A stretch of 64,000 nucleotides of DNA from DATAOG01 sp963753685 (lineage in GTDB: Bacteria; Pseudomonadota; Alphaproteobacteria; Geminicoccales; Geminicoccaceae). This document shows positions 1 to 8,825 of the stretch, piece after piece. The notes under the pieces were generated by a model. It had not been told where the DNA came from, did no database searches, and saw only the letters and a program-made list of their open reading frames with translations. The stretch is from positions 189,203-253,202 of the forward strand of contig CAVWDE010000004.1 in NCBI GenBank assembly GCA_963753685.1. Reading direction: 5' to 3'. The position numbers and the translations under genes were made by a program. Every line of letters begins with the position of its first letter. The first letter of the stretch is position 1.

Positions 1-738
1 TTCGGTGACGGCGCCAGCGCCGAGGGCGCCGAGGTGACGCACAGCTACGCGGCACCCGGCCACTATCCGCTGGCGCTGCTCGCCGACGACGGTCGTGGTC
101 TCAACAACAGCCAGCAGCAGACGATCCTGGATCTGCACGTCAACCGGCCGCCGCGGCCGATGGCCGGGCCCGACCGGCTGGTCTGCCCGGGTGAGGCGGT
201 GGCCTTCGACGGCAGCAGCTCGGTCGACTGGGACGGCAAGCTGGTCGGCTATCACTGGGACTTCGGCGACGGCGGCACGGCCGAGGGTGCCAAGGTGACC
301 CACAGCTACGAGCAGCCCGGCGCGTACCACGCCCGGTTGACGGTCACCGACAACTCCGGCTCCAGTTGCGCCAGTGCCACCGATCTCGCCGAGGTCCAGG
401 TCGACGCGCCGCCGGTCGCGGTCGCCGGTCCGGATCGCCAGGGCCTGGTCGGCGGCGCCTACGATCAGGTGCTGTTCGACGCTTCGGGCTCGAGCGATGC
501 CGACGACCAGCCACTGAGCTACGTCTGGGATCTCGGCGACGGCGTCACCCGGACCGGCGAGAAGGTGCTGCACGCCTACAGCAAGCCCGGCGAGTACAAG
601 GTCCGGCTCGGGGTCTCCGACGGCACCGGGCTCGCCTGCGGCCAGTCGTTTGCCGAGATCAAGGTCGACGCCCAGAGCCGCGATCAGACGGAGGAGAGCA
701 GTACCCAGAAGACCACGGCGAAGCAGGCGCAGAAGTAG
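1..738 (+). CDS. PKD-repeat protein, C-terminal part (5' end outside window)
   Basis: The reading frame is open from base 1, so the start lies upstream of the window. The visible 245 residues hold a partial and two complete PKD (polycystic kidney disease) beta-sandwich repeats, each with the WDFGDG-type core followed by a THSYxxPGxY strand. PKD repeats are usually extracytoplasmic binding or spacer modules in surface proteins and secreted enzymes. The tail is a hydrophilic stretch rich in Gln, Thr and Lys with no visible anchor. The stop lies 25 bases before the cyclase gene, so the two may be co-transcribed. Any catalytic domain would lie in the missing N-terminal part; the substrate is unknown. 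Confidence 0.85.
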   Translation, partial: FGDGASAEGAEVTHSYAAPGHYPLALLADDGRGLNNSQQQTILDLHVNRPPRPMAGPDRLVCPGEAVAFDGSSSVDWDGKLVGYHWDFGDGGTAEGAKVTHSYEQPGAYHARLTVTDNSGSSCASATDLAEVQVDAPPVAVAGPDRQGLVGGAYDQVLFDASGSSDADDQPLSYVWDLGDGVTRTGEKVLHAYSKPGEYKVRLGVSDGTGLACGQSFAEIKVDAQSRDQTEESSTQKTTAKQAQK

Positions 739-763
739 GGGCGGAGACCCGGGTAGCGGCGGC

Positions 764-2518
764 ATGCGGCTCAACCTTCGCACCAAGCTCCTGCTGTTCG
801 CGATCGTGATCGCGATCGTGCCGCTGCTGGTTGCCGGCCGGACCATGATCCGGATCGCTCAGGACGAGCTCAAGAGCTCGGCCAACGACCAGCTGATCAA
901 CACCGCCCAGCAGCTGGGCGCCGAGATCGACGACCTGTACGAGCGGACCTGGCTCGCGCCCTTGGTCCTGATCCGCAACGCGGTCGACGACGAGCGCCTG
1001 GGCGTGCAGGAGAAGATCGCGCTGCTGACGCTCGGGATCGCCGACATCCCGGACATCGTGGCCCTGCAGCTCACGGTCGAGGGTGCGGCCTTGCCGCTGG
1101 TCGTGTCCAAGGATGACTTCTCGGCCCACCTCAAGGCCGCCGGGCTCGACCCGCTCGAGGTCCTGCGCGTCCCGGCCAGCCTGATCGGGGCGCTGCGCGA
1201 GAGCGACGACGGCACGGTGCGCGAGGTCCGGCACATCGCCCAGACCGACGATTGGCTCGCGACCGTGGTGCTGCCGTTGAAGACCGACTTCGGCGGCGGC
1301 CGGGCGTCGCTCTCGGCGCGCATCGACCTCGAGCGGCTGCGCCAGTTCATCCAGAACCACCCGTTCAACCGGACCGGCTTCGTGACCATCGTCGACGCCG
1401 AGGGGCACAAGGTGTTCGACCCGCAACGGACCGACCTCACGAGCTACGATATCGTGGCGGAAGCGACCCGGATGCTGGCCGCGGGCACCCCGATCATCAG
1501 CGTCGAGCCCTACAAGCGGCCGGACGGCGAGGTCATGCTCGGGGCGTTCGTGTTCCCGCGGCCGTTCCACTGGGCGATCCTGGTCGAGAAACGCCAGCGC
1601 GACGCCTATCTCGCGGTCGAGAAGATGCTCAAGAGTCTGGGCTTCTGGTCGCTGATCGGCCTCGCCGTGGCAGGGTTGGGCGCGATTCTGCTGGCGCTGC
1701 GGATCAGCCGCCCGATCCTCAAGATCGAGCGGGTCGCCGCCGAGGTCGCCCGCGGCAACTTCGAGGCCCGGGTGCAGGGCGTGCGCACGCGCGACGAGGT
1801 CGGCGATCTCGCCCAGCGCATGAACGAGATGGTGGTCGGCCTGAACGAGCGCTTCCACCTCGCCAAGTTCGTCTCCGGCGGCACCATGGCCGCGATCAAG
1901 ATCGCCGATCACCAGGGCGTCCGCCTGGGCGGCGAGAAGCGCCTCGCGACCATGCTGTTCTGCGACATCCGGGGCTACACCTCATTCGCCGAACGCCACG
2001 ACCCCGAGACCGTGGTCGAGGTCCTCAACCTCTACTTCCAGCACCAGGCCGACTTCGTCACTCAGCACCAGGGCGACGTCGACAAGTTCGTGGGCGACCA
2101 GCTGGTCGCGGTCTTCCAGGGTCAGGACATGGTGCGCAATGCGGTCGGCTGCGCGCTCGAGATCCAGGCCAAGACCGACCAGCTGGGGCGCGAGCACCCG
2201 GACTGGGACCTCGACGTCGGCATCGGCATCAACACCGGCGAGGTGATCGTCGGCGCCATGGGCAGCAAGGACCGGATGGACTACACGGTGCTCGGCGACC
2301 ACGTGAACCTCGCCGCCCGCCTGTGCTCCCACGCCGCGCCGGGGCAGACGCTGGTGGCCGCGAGTGCCTATGAGGCGATCGCCGACTGCCCCGAGTTCAT
2401 GACCGAGCCGCTGACCCCGATCATGGTCAAGGGCAAGCGCGAGCCCGTGCCGGTCTACCAGGTCCGTCCGGCGCCAGCGGTCCTGCCGGAGCCCCGCTTG
2501 CAGACCGGGACCGGCTGA
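764..2518 (+). CDS. membrane adenylate/guanylate cyclase with Cache-like sensor and HAMP
   Basis: A 584-residue class III nucleotide cyclase, predicted to make cAMP (or cGMP) in response to an extracytoplasmic signal. Visible order: transmembrane helix at about 8-26, a periplasmic Cache-like sensor region to about 288, a second helix at about 292-312, HAMP at about 318-372, and the cyclase domain at about 390-560. The metal-binding aspartates are in FCDIRGYT and VDKFVGDQL, and the MDYTVLGDHVNLAARL motif is present. The ATG at 764 is chosen because it directly precedes the signal-anchor sequence; in-frame codons upstream encode only an arginine-rich run overlapping the PKD gene. Ligand and nucleotide specificity are not evident. 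Confidence 0.9.
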   Translation: MRLNLRTKLLLFAIVIAIVPLLVAGRTMIRIAQDELKSSANDQLINTAQQLGAEIDDLYERTWLAPLVLIRNAVDDERLGVQEKIALLTLGIADIPDIVALQLTVEGAALPLVVSKDDFSAHLKAAGLDPLEVLRVPASLIGALRESDDGTVREVRHIAQTDDWLATVVLPLKTDFGGGRASLSARIDLERLRQFIQNHPFNRTGFVTIVDAEGHKVFDPQRTDLTSYDIVAEATRMLAAGTPIISVEPYKRPDGEVMLGAFVFPRPFHWAILVEKRQRDAYLAVEKMLKSLGFWSLIGLAVAGLGAILLALRISRPILKIERVAAEVARGNFEARVQGVRTRDEVGDLAQRMNEMVVGLNERFHLAKFVSGGTMAAIKIADHQGVRLGGEKRLATMLFCDIRGYTSFAERHDPETVVEVLNLYFQHQADFVTQHQGDVDKFVGDQLVAVFQGQDMVRNAVGCALEIQAKTDQLGREHPDWDLDVGIGINTGEVIVGAMGSKDRMDYTVLGDHVNLAARLCSHAAPGQTLVAASAYEAIADCPEFMTEPLTPIMVKGKREPVPVYQVRPAPAVLPEPRLQTGTG

Positions 2519-2619
2519 CCCGCACCCGCCGCCCCCCGATGGCCGGCCGGCGACAAGCCCCTCGTCAACAGGCCGCCAAAGGTTTACCAGGAAACACGAT
2601 CGTCAGCAGGGGGGCAGTC

Positions 2620-3852
2620 ATGAAAATCATCCGACAAATCTGTCTCGCGACGGCAGTGATCGCGCTCGGCGCGACCCAGGCGGGCGCGCAGGAGATGAAG
2701 GCCGAGGTGATCCACTGGTGGACCTCGGGCGGCGAGTCGGCGGCGGTCAAGGTGTTCGCCGACAAGTTCTCCGAGGCCGGCGGCACCTGGGTCGACACCG
2801 CGATCGCCGGCGGCGAGAACGCGCGCACCGCCGGCATCAACCGGATCGTCGGCGGCAACCCGCCGACCGCGATGCAGTTCAACACCGGCAAGCAGTTCGA
2901 CGAGCTGGTCGCGGGCGGCCTGTTGCGCGACCTCGACGATCTCGCGGCGCAAGAGCATTGGCAAAAGGTGCTGCCCGAGGCGATCCTCAAGGCGATCACC
3001 CATGACGGCAAGGTCTACGCGGTGCCGGTCAACATCCACGGCCAGAACTGGCTCTGGTACAACACCAAGATCTTCAAGGACGCCGGCCTCGAGCCGCCCA
3101 AGACCTTCGCCGATCTGATCGCCGCCGGGCCCAAGCTCAAGGCCGCCGGCGTGATCCCGCTGGCCCAGGGCGGCCAACCCTGGCAGGAGCGACTTTTGTT
3201 CAACGCGGTCCTTTTGGAAGACGCCGGGGTCGACGTCTATCGCAAGGTGCTGACCGGCGAGGATCCCGAGGCGGTCAAGAGCGACGGCTTCCGCAAGGCG
3301 GCCGAGACGTTCGGCCAGCTGCGTGGCCTCGTCGACGAGGGCAGCCCGGGCCGCAACTGGAACGATGCGACCAACCTCGTGATCACCGGCAAGGCCGCGG
3401 TCCAGATGATGGGCGACTGGGCCAAGGGCGAGTTCATCGCCGCGGGGCAGACCCCGGGCAAGGAGTACGGCTGCACGGTGCTCCCCGGCGGCTACGTCAT
3501 GGGCGGCGACATCTTTGTGTTCCCCAAAATTGACGATGAGGCGCAGAAGGCCGCCCAGGACAAGCTCGCGGAAGTGATGTTCGCGCCCGCGACCCAGATC
3601 GCGTTCAACATGAAGAAGGGCTCGGTGCCGGTCCGCCTCGACGTCGACGTCTCGGGGATGGACGTCTGCGCCCAGAAGGGCATGGCCGAGCTCAAGGATC
3701 CGGCGCTGCAGATCCCGAGCGACAACTTCCTCTCGACGCCGGATCTGGTGGGCGCGGTGCAGGATGCGATCACCCAGTACTGGCACAATCCGTCGATGAA
3801 GGTCGACACCTTCGTCGACAGCTACGCCTCCGCGGTCGAGACCGCCGGCTGA
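2620..3852 (+). CDS. ABC sugar transporter, periplasmic binding protein (CUT1, GtsA-like)
   Basis: A 410-residue periplasmic solute-binding protein. It has a classical signal peptide ending near residue 23 (ALGATQAGAQE), then the WWTSGGE opening typical of glucose/mannose-type CUT1 binding proteins. The NPPTAMQFNTGKQFDEL stretch also matches that group. The ATG at 2620 follows a G-rich ribosome-binding stretch and begins the signal peptide; earlier in-frame codons are not protein-like. It starts an operon with two permeases and an ATPase, so it should deliver a monosaccharide to them. The exact sugar is inferred from family resemblance only. Confidence 0.92.
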   Translation: MKIIRQICLATAVIALGATQAGAQEMKAEVIHWWTSGGESAAVKVFADKFSEAGGTWVDTAIAGGENARTAGINRIVGGNPPTAMQFNTGKQFDELVAGGLLRDLDDLAAQEHWQKVLPEAILKAITHDGKVYAVPVNIHGQNWLWYNTKIFKDAGLEPPKTFADLIAAGPKLKAAGVIPLAQGGQPWQERLLFNAVLLEDAGVDVYRKVLTGEDPEAVKSDGFRKAAETFGQLRGLVDEGSPGRNWNDATNLVITGKAAVQMMGDWAKGEFIAAGQTPGKEYGCTVLPGGYVMGGDIFVFPKIDDEAQKAAQDKLAEVMFAPATQIAFNMKKGSVPVRLDVDVSGMDVCAQKGMAELKDPALQIPSDNFLSTPDLVGAVQDAITQYWHNPSMKVDTFVDSYASAVETAG

Positions 3853-3860
3853 CAGCGGCC

Positions 3861-3886
3861 GGCCGGCGGGCGGCGTCCCGCGGGCC
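3861..3886 (+). promoter_or_regulatory. intercistronic GC-rich hairpin between binding protein and permease genes
   Basis: A nine-pair stem with one G-G mismatch closes a six-base loop (outer GGCC/GGCC, inner GCGGG/CCCGC). No U-run follows, so it is not a clear terminator. Hairpins at this position often protect the binding-protein mRNA or reduce downstream expression, giving excess binding protein. That role is inferred here. Confidence 0.4.
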
Positions 3887-3905
3887 TGCTTCCCGGGGTC
3901 GGCCC

Positions 3906-4823
3906 ATGGCGATCGCCATCCAGCTGCCGTTACGCCGCCGGCGCGCGCGCGCCGGGCGCTGGCCGGCCAGGCTGGCGCTGCTGCCGGCGGCGCTGGTGGT
4001 GATCGTGGTCTATCTCGGCTGCATGCTCTGGACGGTCCGGCTCTCGTTCAGCAGCTCCAAGCTGCTGCCGACCTTCGACTTCGTGGGCTTCGACCAGTAC
4101 CAGCGCCTGCTGACCAACACGCGCTTTTTGATCTCGGCCGAGAACGTGGTCGTGTTCGGCGTGCTGTTCCTCGCGGGCTGCCTCGTGCTCGGCTTTTTGC
4201 TCGCCGTGTTCATCGACCAGCGGGTCCGCGCCGAGGGCCTGTTTCGCACCGTCTTCCTCTATCCGCACGCCATGTCGTTCATCGTCACCGGCCTGGTCTG
4301 GCAGTGGTTCCTCAATCCGACGCTCGGCTTGCAGAAGCTCGTCCAGGACGCCGGCTTTCCGGGTTTCACCTTCGACTGGCTGGTCAACCGCGAGATGGTC
4401 GTCTACACGCTGGTGATCGCCGCGATCTGGCAGTCCTCGGGGCTGGTGATGGCGATCCTCCTGGCCGGCCTGCGCGGCGTCGACCAGGACATCTGGAAGG
4501 CGACCCGGGTCGACGGCATCCCGACCTGGCGGGTCTACCTCTCGATCGTGCTGCCGCTGCTCCGGCCCATGCTGATCACCGCGACCGTCCTGCTCGCGAT
4601 CGCGGTCGTCAAGGTCTATGACCTCGTGGTCGCGATGACCGGCGGCGGCCCGGGCATCGCATCCGAGATGCCGGCCAAGTTCGTCATGGACCACCTGTTC
4701 CAGCGCGGCAACGTCGGGCTCGCGACCGCCTGCGCCACGGTCATGCTGGTGACCGTGATCGCGGTGCTCGCCCCCTGGCTCTACGCCCAGTACGGGCCCG
4801 CCGGCCGGCGGCGGCCGGCATGA
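3906..4823 (+). CDS. ABC sugar transporter permease (MalF/UgpA-type)
   Basis: A 305-residue inner-membrane permease with about six hydrophobic segments and an arginine-rich cytoplasmic N-terminus. The EAA-like loop (WKATRVDGIPTWRVYLSIVL) that contacts the ATPase lies at about 198-217. It is the first of two permeases in a CUT1 importer and overlaps the next gene by four bases (ATGA), which indicates translational coupling. Length and topology fit the family. The ATG at 3906 gives the N-terminus expected before the first helix. Confidence 0.92.
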   Translation: MAIAIQLPLRRRRARAGRWPARLALLPAALVVIVVYLGCMLWTVRLSFSSSKLLPTFDFVGFDQYQRLLTNTRFLISAENVVVFGVLFLAGCLVLGFLLAVFIDQRVRAEGLFRTVFLYPHAMSFIVTGLVWQWFLNPTLGLQKLVQDAGFPGFTFDWLVNREMVVYTLVIAAIWQSSGLVMAILLAGLRGVDQDIWKATRVDGIPTWRVYLSIVLPLLRPMLITATVLLAIAVVKVYDLVVAMTGGGPGIASEMPAKFVMDHLFQRGNVGLATACATVMLVTVIAVLAPWLYAQYGPAGRRRPA

Positions 4824-5704
4824 GCTCTGCCCGGCCCGCGGGCCGCCGGCCGCGGCACCTCACCTGGGGGCGCATCGGCGTCTACGCCTTCCTGGTCGTC
4901 TCGGCGCTGTTCTTCCTGCTGCCGCTCTGGATCATGCTGCTGACGTCCGTGAAGACCATGGACGAGATCCGGCTTGGCAACATCCTCGCCTGGCCGGCCC
5001 ACTTCACGCTGCAACCCTGGCTCGCGGCCTGGGCCGAGGCCTGCACCGGGCTGCAGTGCGACGGCATCAGCGTCGGCTTCTGGAATTCTGTCCGGATCCT
5101 GATCCCATCGGTGATCCTCTCGATCCTGGCCGGCGCGCTCAACGGCTATGCGCTCGCCTTTTGGCGGGTGCGCGGCGCCGACCTCCTGTTCGCGATCCTC
5201 CTGGTCGGCGCCTTCATCCCCTACCAGGTTTTTCTCTATCCTTTGGTGCGTCTGTTCTCGGTGCTCGGCGTCTACAACTCGCTGGCCGGGATCGTGATCG
5301 TCCACATCGTGTTCGGCCTGCCGATCATGACGCTCCTGTTCCGCAACTACTATTCCTCGCTGCCGCAGGAGCTGTTCAACGCCGCCCGGATCGACGGCGG
5401 CGGCTTCATCGCGATCTTCCTGCGCGTCATGCTGCCGATGTCGACGCCTATTCTGATCGTCGCCACGATCCTGCAGGTGACCGGCATCTGGAACGACTTC
5501 ATCCTGGGCCTGACCTTCGCCGGCCGCGCCAATCTGCCGATGACCGTGCAGCTCAACAACATCGTCAACTCGACCCAGGGCGAGCGCGCCTACAACGTCG
5601 ACATGGCGGCAACCGTGCTCACCGGGCTCGTGCCGCTGGTGGTCTATTTCGTGTCCGGGCGCTGGTTCGTGCGCGGCATCGCCGCCGGCGCGATCAAGGG
5701 CTGA
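4820..5704 (+). CDS. ABC sugar transporter permease (MalG/UgpE-type)
   Basis: A 294-residue second permease of the sugar importer. It has an N-terminal helix (YAFLVVSALFFLLPLWIML), further membrane segments, and the conserved EAA loop (ELFNAARIDGGGFIAIFLRV) for docking to the ATPase. Its start overlaps the stop of the first permease, and the ATPase gene begins five bases after its own stop, so all three should be made as one unit. It is predicted to form the translocation channel together with the preceding permease. Confidence 0.92.
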   Translation: MSSARPAGRRPRHLTWGRIGVYAFLVVSALFFLLPLWIMLLTSVKTMDEIRLGNILAWPAHFTLQPWLAAWAEACTGLQCDGISVGFWNSVRILIPSVILSILAGALNGYALAFWRVRGADLLFAILLVGAFIPYQVFLYPLVRLFSVLGVYNSLAGIVIVHIVFGLPIMTLLFRNYYSSLPQELFNAARIDGGGFIAIFLRVMLPMSTPILIVATILQVTGIWNDFILGLTFAGRANLPMTVQLNNIVNSTQGERAYNVDMAATVLTGLVPLVVYFVSGRWFVRGIAAGAIKG

Positions 5705-5709
5705 GGCTC

Positions 5710-6795
5710 ATGGCGCGGGTCTCGGTGCGCGAGGTCAGCATCGCCTTCGGCCCGATCCGCGTCTTCGACCGCCTCAGCCTGGAGGTCGAGCCCGGCGAGT
5801 TTCTGGTCCTGCTCGGGCCGTCCGGCTGCGGCAAGTCGACCCTGCTGAACGCGATCGCGGGCCTGCTCGAGGTCGATCGCGGCGAAATCTGGATCGGCGA
5901 GCGCAACGTCACCTGGGAGGAGCCCAAGGATCGCGGCATCGCCATGGTGTTCCAGTCCTACGCCCTCTATCCACGCATGAACGTGCGCCAGAACCTGTCC
6001 TTCGGGCTGAAGATGGCGAAGACCCCCAAGCCCGAGATCGAGCGCCGGGTCGGCGAGGCCGCGGCGATGCTGCAGATCGAGCCCTTGCTCGAGCGCCGGC
6101 CCGAGCAGCTCTCGGGCGGCCAGCGGCAGCGGGTCGCGATCGGCCGCGCTCTGGTCCGGGATGCGGCGGTCTTCCTGTTCGACGAGCCGCTCTCTAACCT
6201 CGACGCCCAGCTGCGCAACGAGCTCCGGGTCGAGATCAAGCGCCTGCACCAGCGGCTCGGCTCGACCACCATGATCTACGTCACCCACGACCAGATCGAG
6301 GCCTTGACCCTTGCCGATCGGATCGCGGTCATGCAGAAGCTCGAGATCCAGCAGCTCGGCAGCCCGGCCGAGATCTACAACCGGCCGGCCAACCGGTTCG
6401 TCGCGGGCTTCGTCGGCTCGCCCCGGATGAACTTCATCGAGGGCAGGCTCGAGCCCGCGGGCGGCGGCTTTGCCTTCGTCATCGGCGACCGCCGGCTGGC
6501 GCTCGACGGCTACGACTTCAAGGGCCGGCCGGAGACCGGGGCGCCGGTCACCCTCGGGGTCCGGCCCGAGCACCTGGTCCCCGAGGGCGACGGGCCCTGC
6601 CGCCTGGACGGGCTCGCCGTCGAGCTGGTCGAGCCGATGGGCGCCGACAGCCTGGTCTGGTGCGGCGACGGCCGGCTGTCGCTCGGCGTGCGCATGCCCG
6701 GCGAGCGACCGGTGGCGCTCGGCACAGCCCTCCAGCTCGGCCTGTCGCCGCAGCAGCTGTCGCTGTTCGCGGACCAGACCGGCGCCCGCCTCTGA
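5710..6795 (+). CDS. ABC sugar transporter ATPase (MalK/UgpC-type)
   Basis: A 361-residue cytoplasmic ATPase that powers the sugar importer. It shows Walker A GPSGCGKST near residue 36, the ABC signature LSGGQRQRVAIGRAL, Walker B VFLFDEPLSNLD and the switch histidine in VTHDQIEALTLADR. The C-terminal third is an OB-fold (TOBE) regulatory domain with GVRPEHLV, usual for CUT1 ATPases, which may be shared among importers. The ATG at 5710 lies five bases after the permease stop and starts the conserved fold; the frame is open far upstream but those codons are not protein-like. Confidence 0.93.
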   Translation: MARVSVREVSIAFGPIRVFDRLSLEVEPGEFLVLLGPSGCGKSTLLNAIAGLLEVDRGEIWIGERNVTWEEPKDRGIAMVFQSYALYPRMNVRQNLSFGLKMAKTPKPEIERRVGEAAAMLQIEPLLERRPEQLSGGQRQRVAIGRALVRDAAVFLFDEPLSNLDAQLRNELRVEIKRLHQRLGSTTMIYVTHDQIEALTLADRIAVMQKLEIQQLGSPAEIYNRPANRFVAGFVGSPRMNFIEGRLEPAGGGFAFVIGDRRLALDGYDFKGRPETGAPVTLGVRPEHLVPEGDGPCRLDGLAVELVEPMGADSLVWCGDGRLSLGVRMPGERPVALGTALQLGLSPQQLSLFADQTGARL

Positions 6796-6813
6796 TCTTC
6801 AAGGGAAAAACGG

Positions 6814-7581
6814 ATGAACATCGCCGACGAGCTCTCGATCCAGCTGTACTCGATGCGCAACTATGGCGATCTCGACCGCCAGCTGGCGGCGCTGGCCGGG
6901 CTCGGCTTCCGCCGCGTCGAGACGGTTGCCGGACACATCGCCGACGCCCGCACGACACGCGCCAGGCTCGATGCCCACGGCCTCGCGGCGCCCACGGGTC
7001 ACGTGCCGCTGCCCGATCTGCGCACGCGCCTCGACTGGGTCGCCGACCAGGCGCAGATGCTTGGCATCGTGCAGCTGCTGATGCCGGCGGTGCCGGTCGA
7101 GGAACGCGACCGGCCGGCGGCGCATTGGCGATCGATCGGCGCGGAGCTCGCCGACATGGCCGAGCGCCTTGCCGCCAAGGGCCTCGGGCTCGGCTACCAC
7201 AACCATCACTGGGAGCTGAAGGCCTACCCGGACGGCAGCCGGCCGCTCGACCATCTGTTCCAGGCGGCCGCCGGCTCGAAGCTCGGCTGGCAGGCCGACG
7301 TCGCCTGGCTGGTGCGCGGCGAGGTCGAGCCGGTGGCCTGGCTCGAGCGCTATCGCGACCGGCTGGTTTCGGCCCATGTCAAAGATATAGCGCCAAAAGG
7401 TAAGAACTTGGACGAGGATGGCTGGGCGGACGTCGGCCAGGGCGTCCTCGACTGGCCGACCCTCTGGCGGGCGGCGCTGGCGCGCGGCGCCCGCTGGATG
7501 GTGCTCGAGCACGACAAGCCCAGCGATCCGGTCCGGTTCGCCAGGGCGAGCCGCGCTTTCCTGCTCGCGCACTGCGCCTGA
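6814..7581 (+). CDS. sugar phosphate isomerase/epimerase family (AP endonuclease 2-like TIM barrel)
   Basis: A 255-residue TIM-barrel protein of the xylose isomerase-like superfamily. Candidate metal ligands are His in GYHNHHWE, Asp in WQADVAW, His in VSAHVKD and Glu in VLEHDKP. Such enzymes isomerise or epimerise sugars, keto-sugars or inositols. An AGGGAAA ribosome site precedes the ATG. Its place between a sugar importer and a Gfo/Idh dehydrogenase suggests it processes the imported sugar or an oxidised derivative. The exact reaction cannot be read from sequence. Confidence 0.85.
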   Translation: MNIADELSIQLYSMRNYGDLDRQLAALAGLGFRRVETVAGHIADARTTRARLDAHGLAAPTGHVPLPDLRTRLDWVADQAQMLGIVQLLMPAVPVEERDRPAAHWRSIGAELADMAERLAAKGLGLGYHNHHWELKAYPDGSRPLDHLFQAAAGSKLGWQADVAWLVRGEVEPVAWLERYRDRLVSAHVKDIAPKGKNLDEDGWADVGQGVLDWPTLWRAALARGARWMVLEHDKPSDPVRFARASRAFLLAHCA

Positions 7582-7608
7582 ACCGCAACCCGCACGGATG
7601 GAGTCCTC

Positions 7609-8757
7609 ATGCCGCCCGTCAAGCTCGGCATCCTCGGCTGTGGCGTCATCAGCGACGCCTATCTCCAGGGTGCGAGCCGCTCCCAGCTGATCGCGGTCAA
7701 AGCCTGCGCCGACCTCCTACCGGCAGCCGCGGAAGCCAAGGCTGCCGCCTATGGCATCGCGGCGACCAGCATCGAAGAGCTGCTCGCCGACCCCGAGATC
7801 GAGATCGTCATCAACCTGACCGTGCCGCTCGCCCACGCCGAGGTCAGTCTGCGCGCGGTCGAGATGGGCAAGCACGTCTACTCGGAAAAACCGATCGCCA
7901 CGACGCTGGCCGAGGGGCAGGCGTTGACCGCGGCCGCGCGCGCCAAGGGCGTCCGCCTCGGCGCGGCGCCCGACACCTTCCTCGGCGCCAGCCACCAGGC
8001 GGCCCGCCGGGCGGTCGACGCCGGCCGGATCGGCCGGGTGGTCGCCGGGAGCGCGTGCTTTGCCTCCCACGGCATGGAGACCTGGCACCCCAACCCGTTC
8101 TTCTTCTACCAGCGGGGCGGCGGGCCGATCCTCGACCTCGGCCCTTATCCGGTGACCCAGCTGGTCAACCTCTTAGGGCCCGTCGAGAGCGTGAGCGCCC
8201 AGACCTCGCGCGGCTTCGCGACCCGGACCGTGACCAGCGAGCCCAGGCGCGGCGAGGTCATCGAGGTCGAGGTGCCGACCACGGTCAACGGCGCGCTCGC
8301 CTTTGCCAACGGCGCCAATGTCGGGCTCACGGTCAGCTGGGACGTCTGGAAGCACGCGCGCGTGCCGATCGAGCTCTATGGCACCGAAGGCACGCTGCTC
8401 AACCCGGACCCGAACTTCTTCGGCGGCACGCCGCGCGTCTCGGAGCGGAACGGCGACTGGCAGGACCTGGCGATCGAGGCGCAGCCGTTCGGTACGCCCA
8501 ACCGCGAGCTGCGGACCGGGGCCATGGTCGCCGACTACCGGATCGTCGGCGTCCTCGACATGGCGCAGGCGATCGCCGAGGGCCGGCCGCACCGGGCGAA
8601 CGGCGATCTGGCACTCCACGTGCTCGAGGTGCTGGCGGCGCTGGAACGCTCCTCGATCGAGGGCCAGAGGATCCGGATCGAGACCATCTGCGAACGCCCG
8701 GAGCCGGTGCCACCCGGTGTCGACGAGGCGGTGTTCGTCACTTCGGGGCGCGCCTGA
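7609..8757 (+). CDS. Gfo/Idh/MocA-family oxidoreductase
   Basis: A 382-residue NAD(P)-dependent dehydrogenase. It has an N-terminal Rossmann fold with GILGCGVISDAY and the family EKP motif (VYSEKPIATT, catalytic Lys), followed by the alpha/beta C-terminal domain. Members oxidise or reduce sugars, inositols or related polyols. A GGAG site precedes the ATG. It is the last gene of the sugar-import operon and probably works with the preceding isomerase-like enzyme. Substrate unknown. Confidence 0.9.
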   Translation: MPPVKLGILGCGVISDAYLQGASRSQLIAVKACADLLPAAAEAKAAAYGIAATSIEELLADPEIEIVINLTVPLAHAEVSLRAVEMGKHVYSEKPIATTLAEGQALTAAARAKGVRLGAAPDTFLGASHQAARRAVDAGRIGRVVAGSACFASHGMETWHPNPFFFYQRGGGPILDLGPYPVTQLVNLLGPVESVSAQTSRGFATRTVTSEPRRGEVIEVEVPTTVNGALAFANGANVGLTVSWDVWKHARVPIELYGTEGTLLNPDPNFFGGTPRVSERNGDWQDLAIEAQPFGTPNRELRTGAMVADYRIVGVLDMAQAIAEGRPHRANGDLALHVLEVLAALERSSIEGQRIRIETICERPEPVPPGVDEAVFVTSGRA

Positions 8758-8825
8758 TCGCCGCTCGTCAGCCCGAGGCGACGATTCTGTGCCAATCCCA
8801 TAGCCGCCGCGGACGACGCTGCGGA

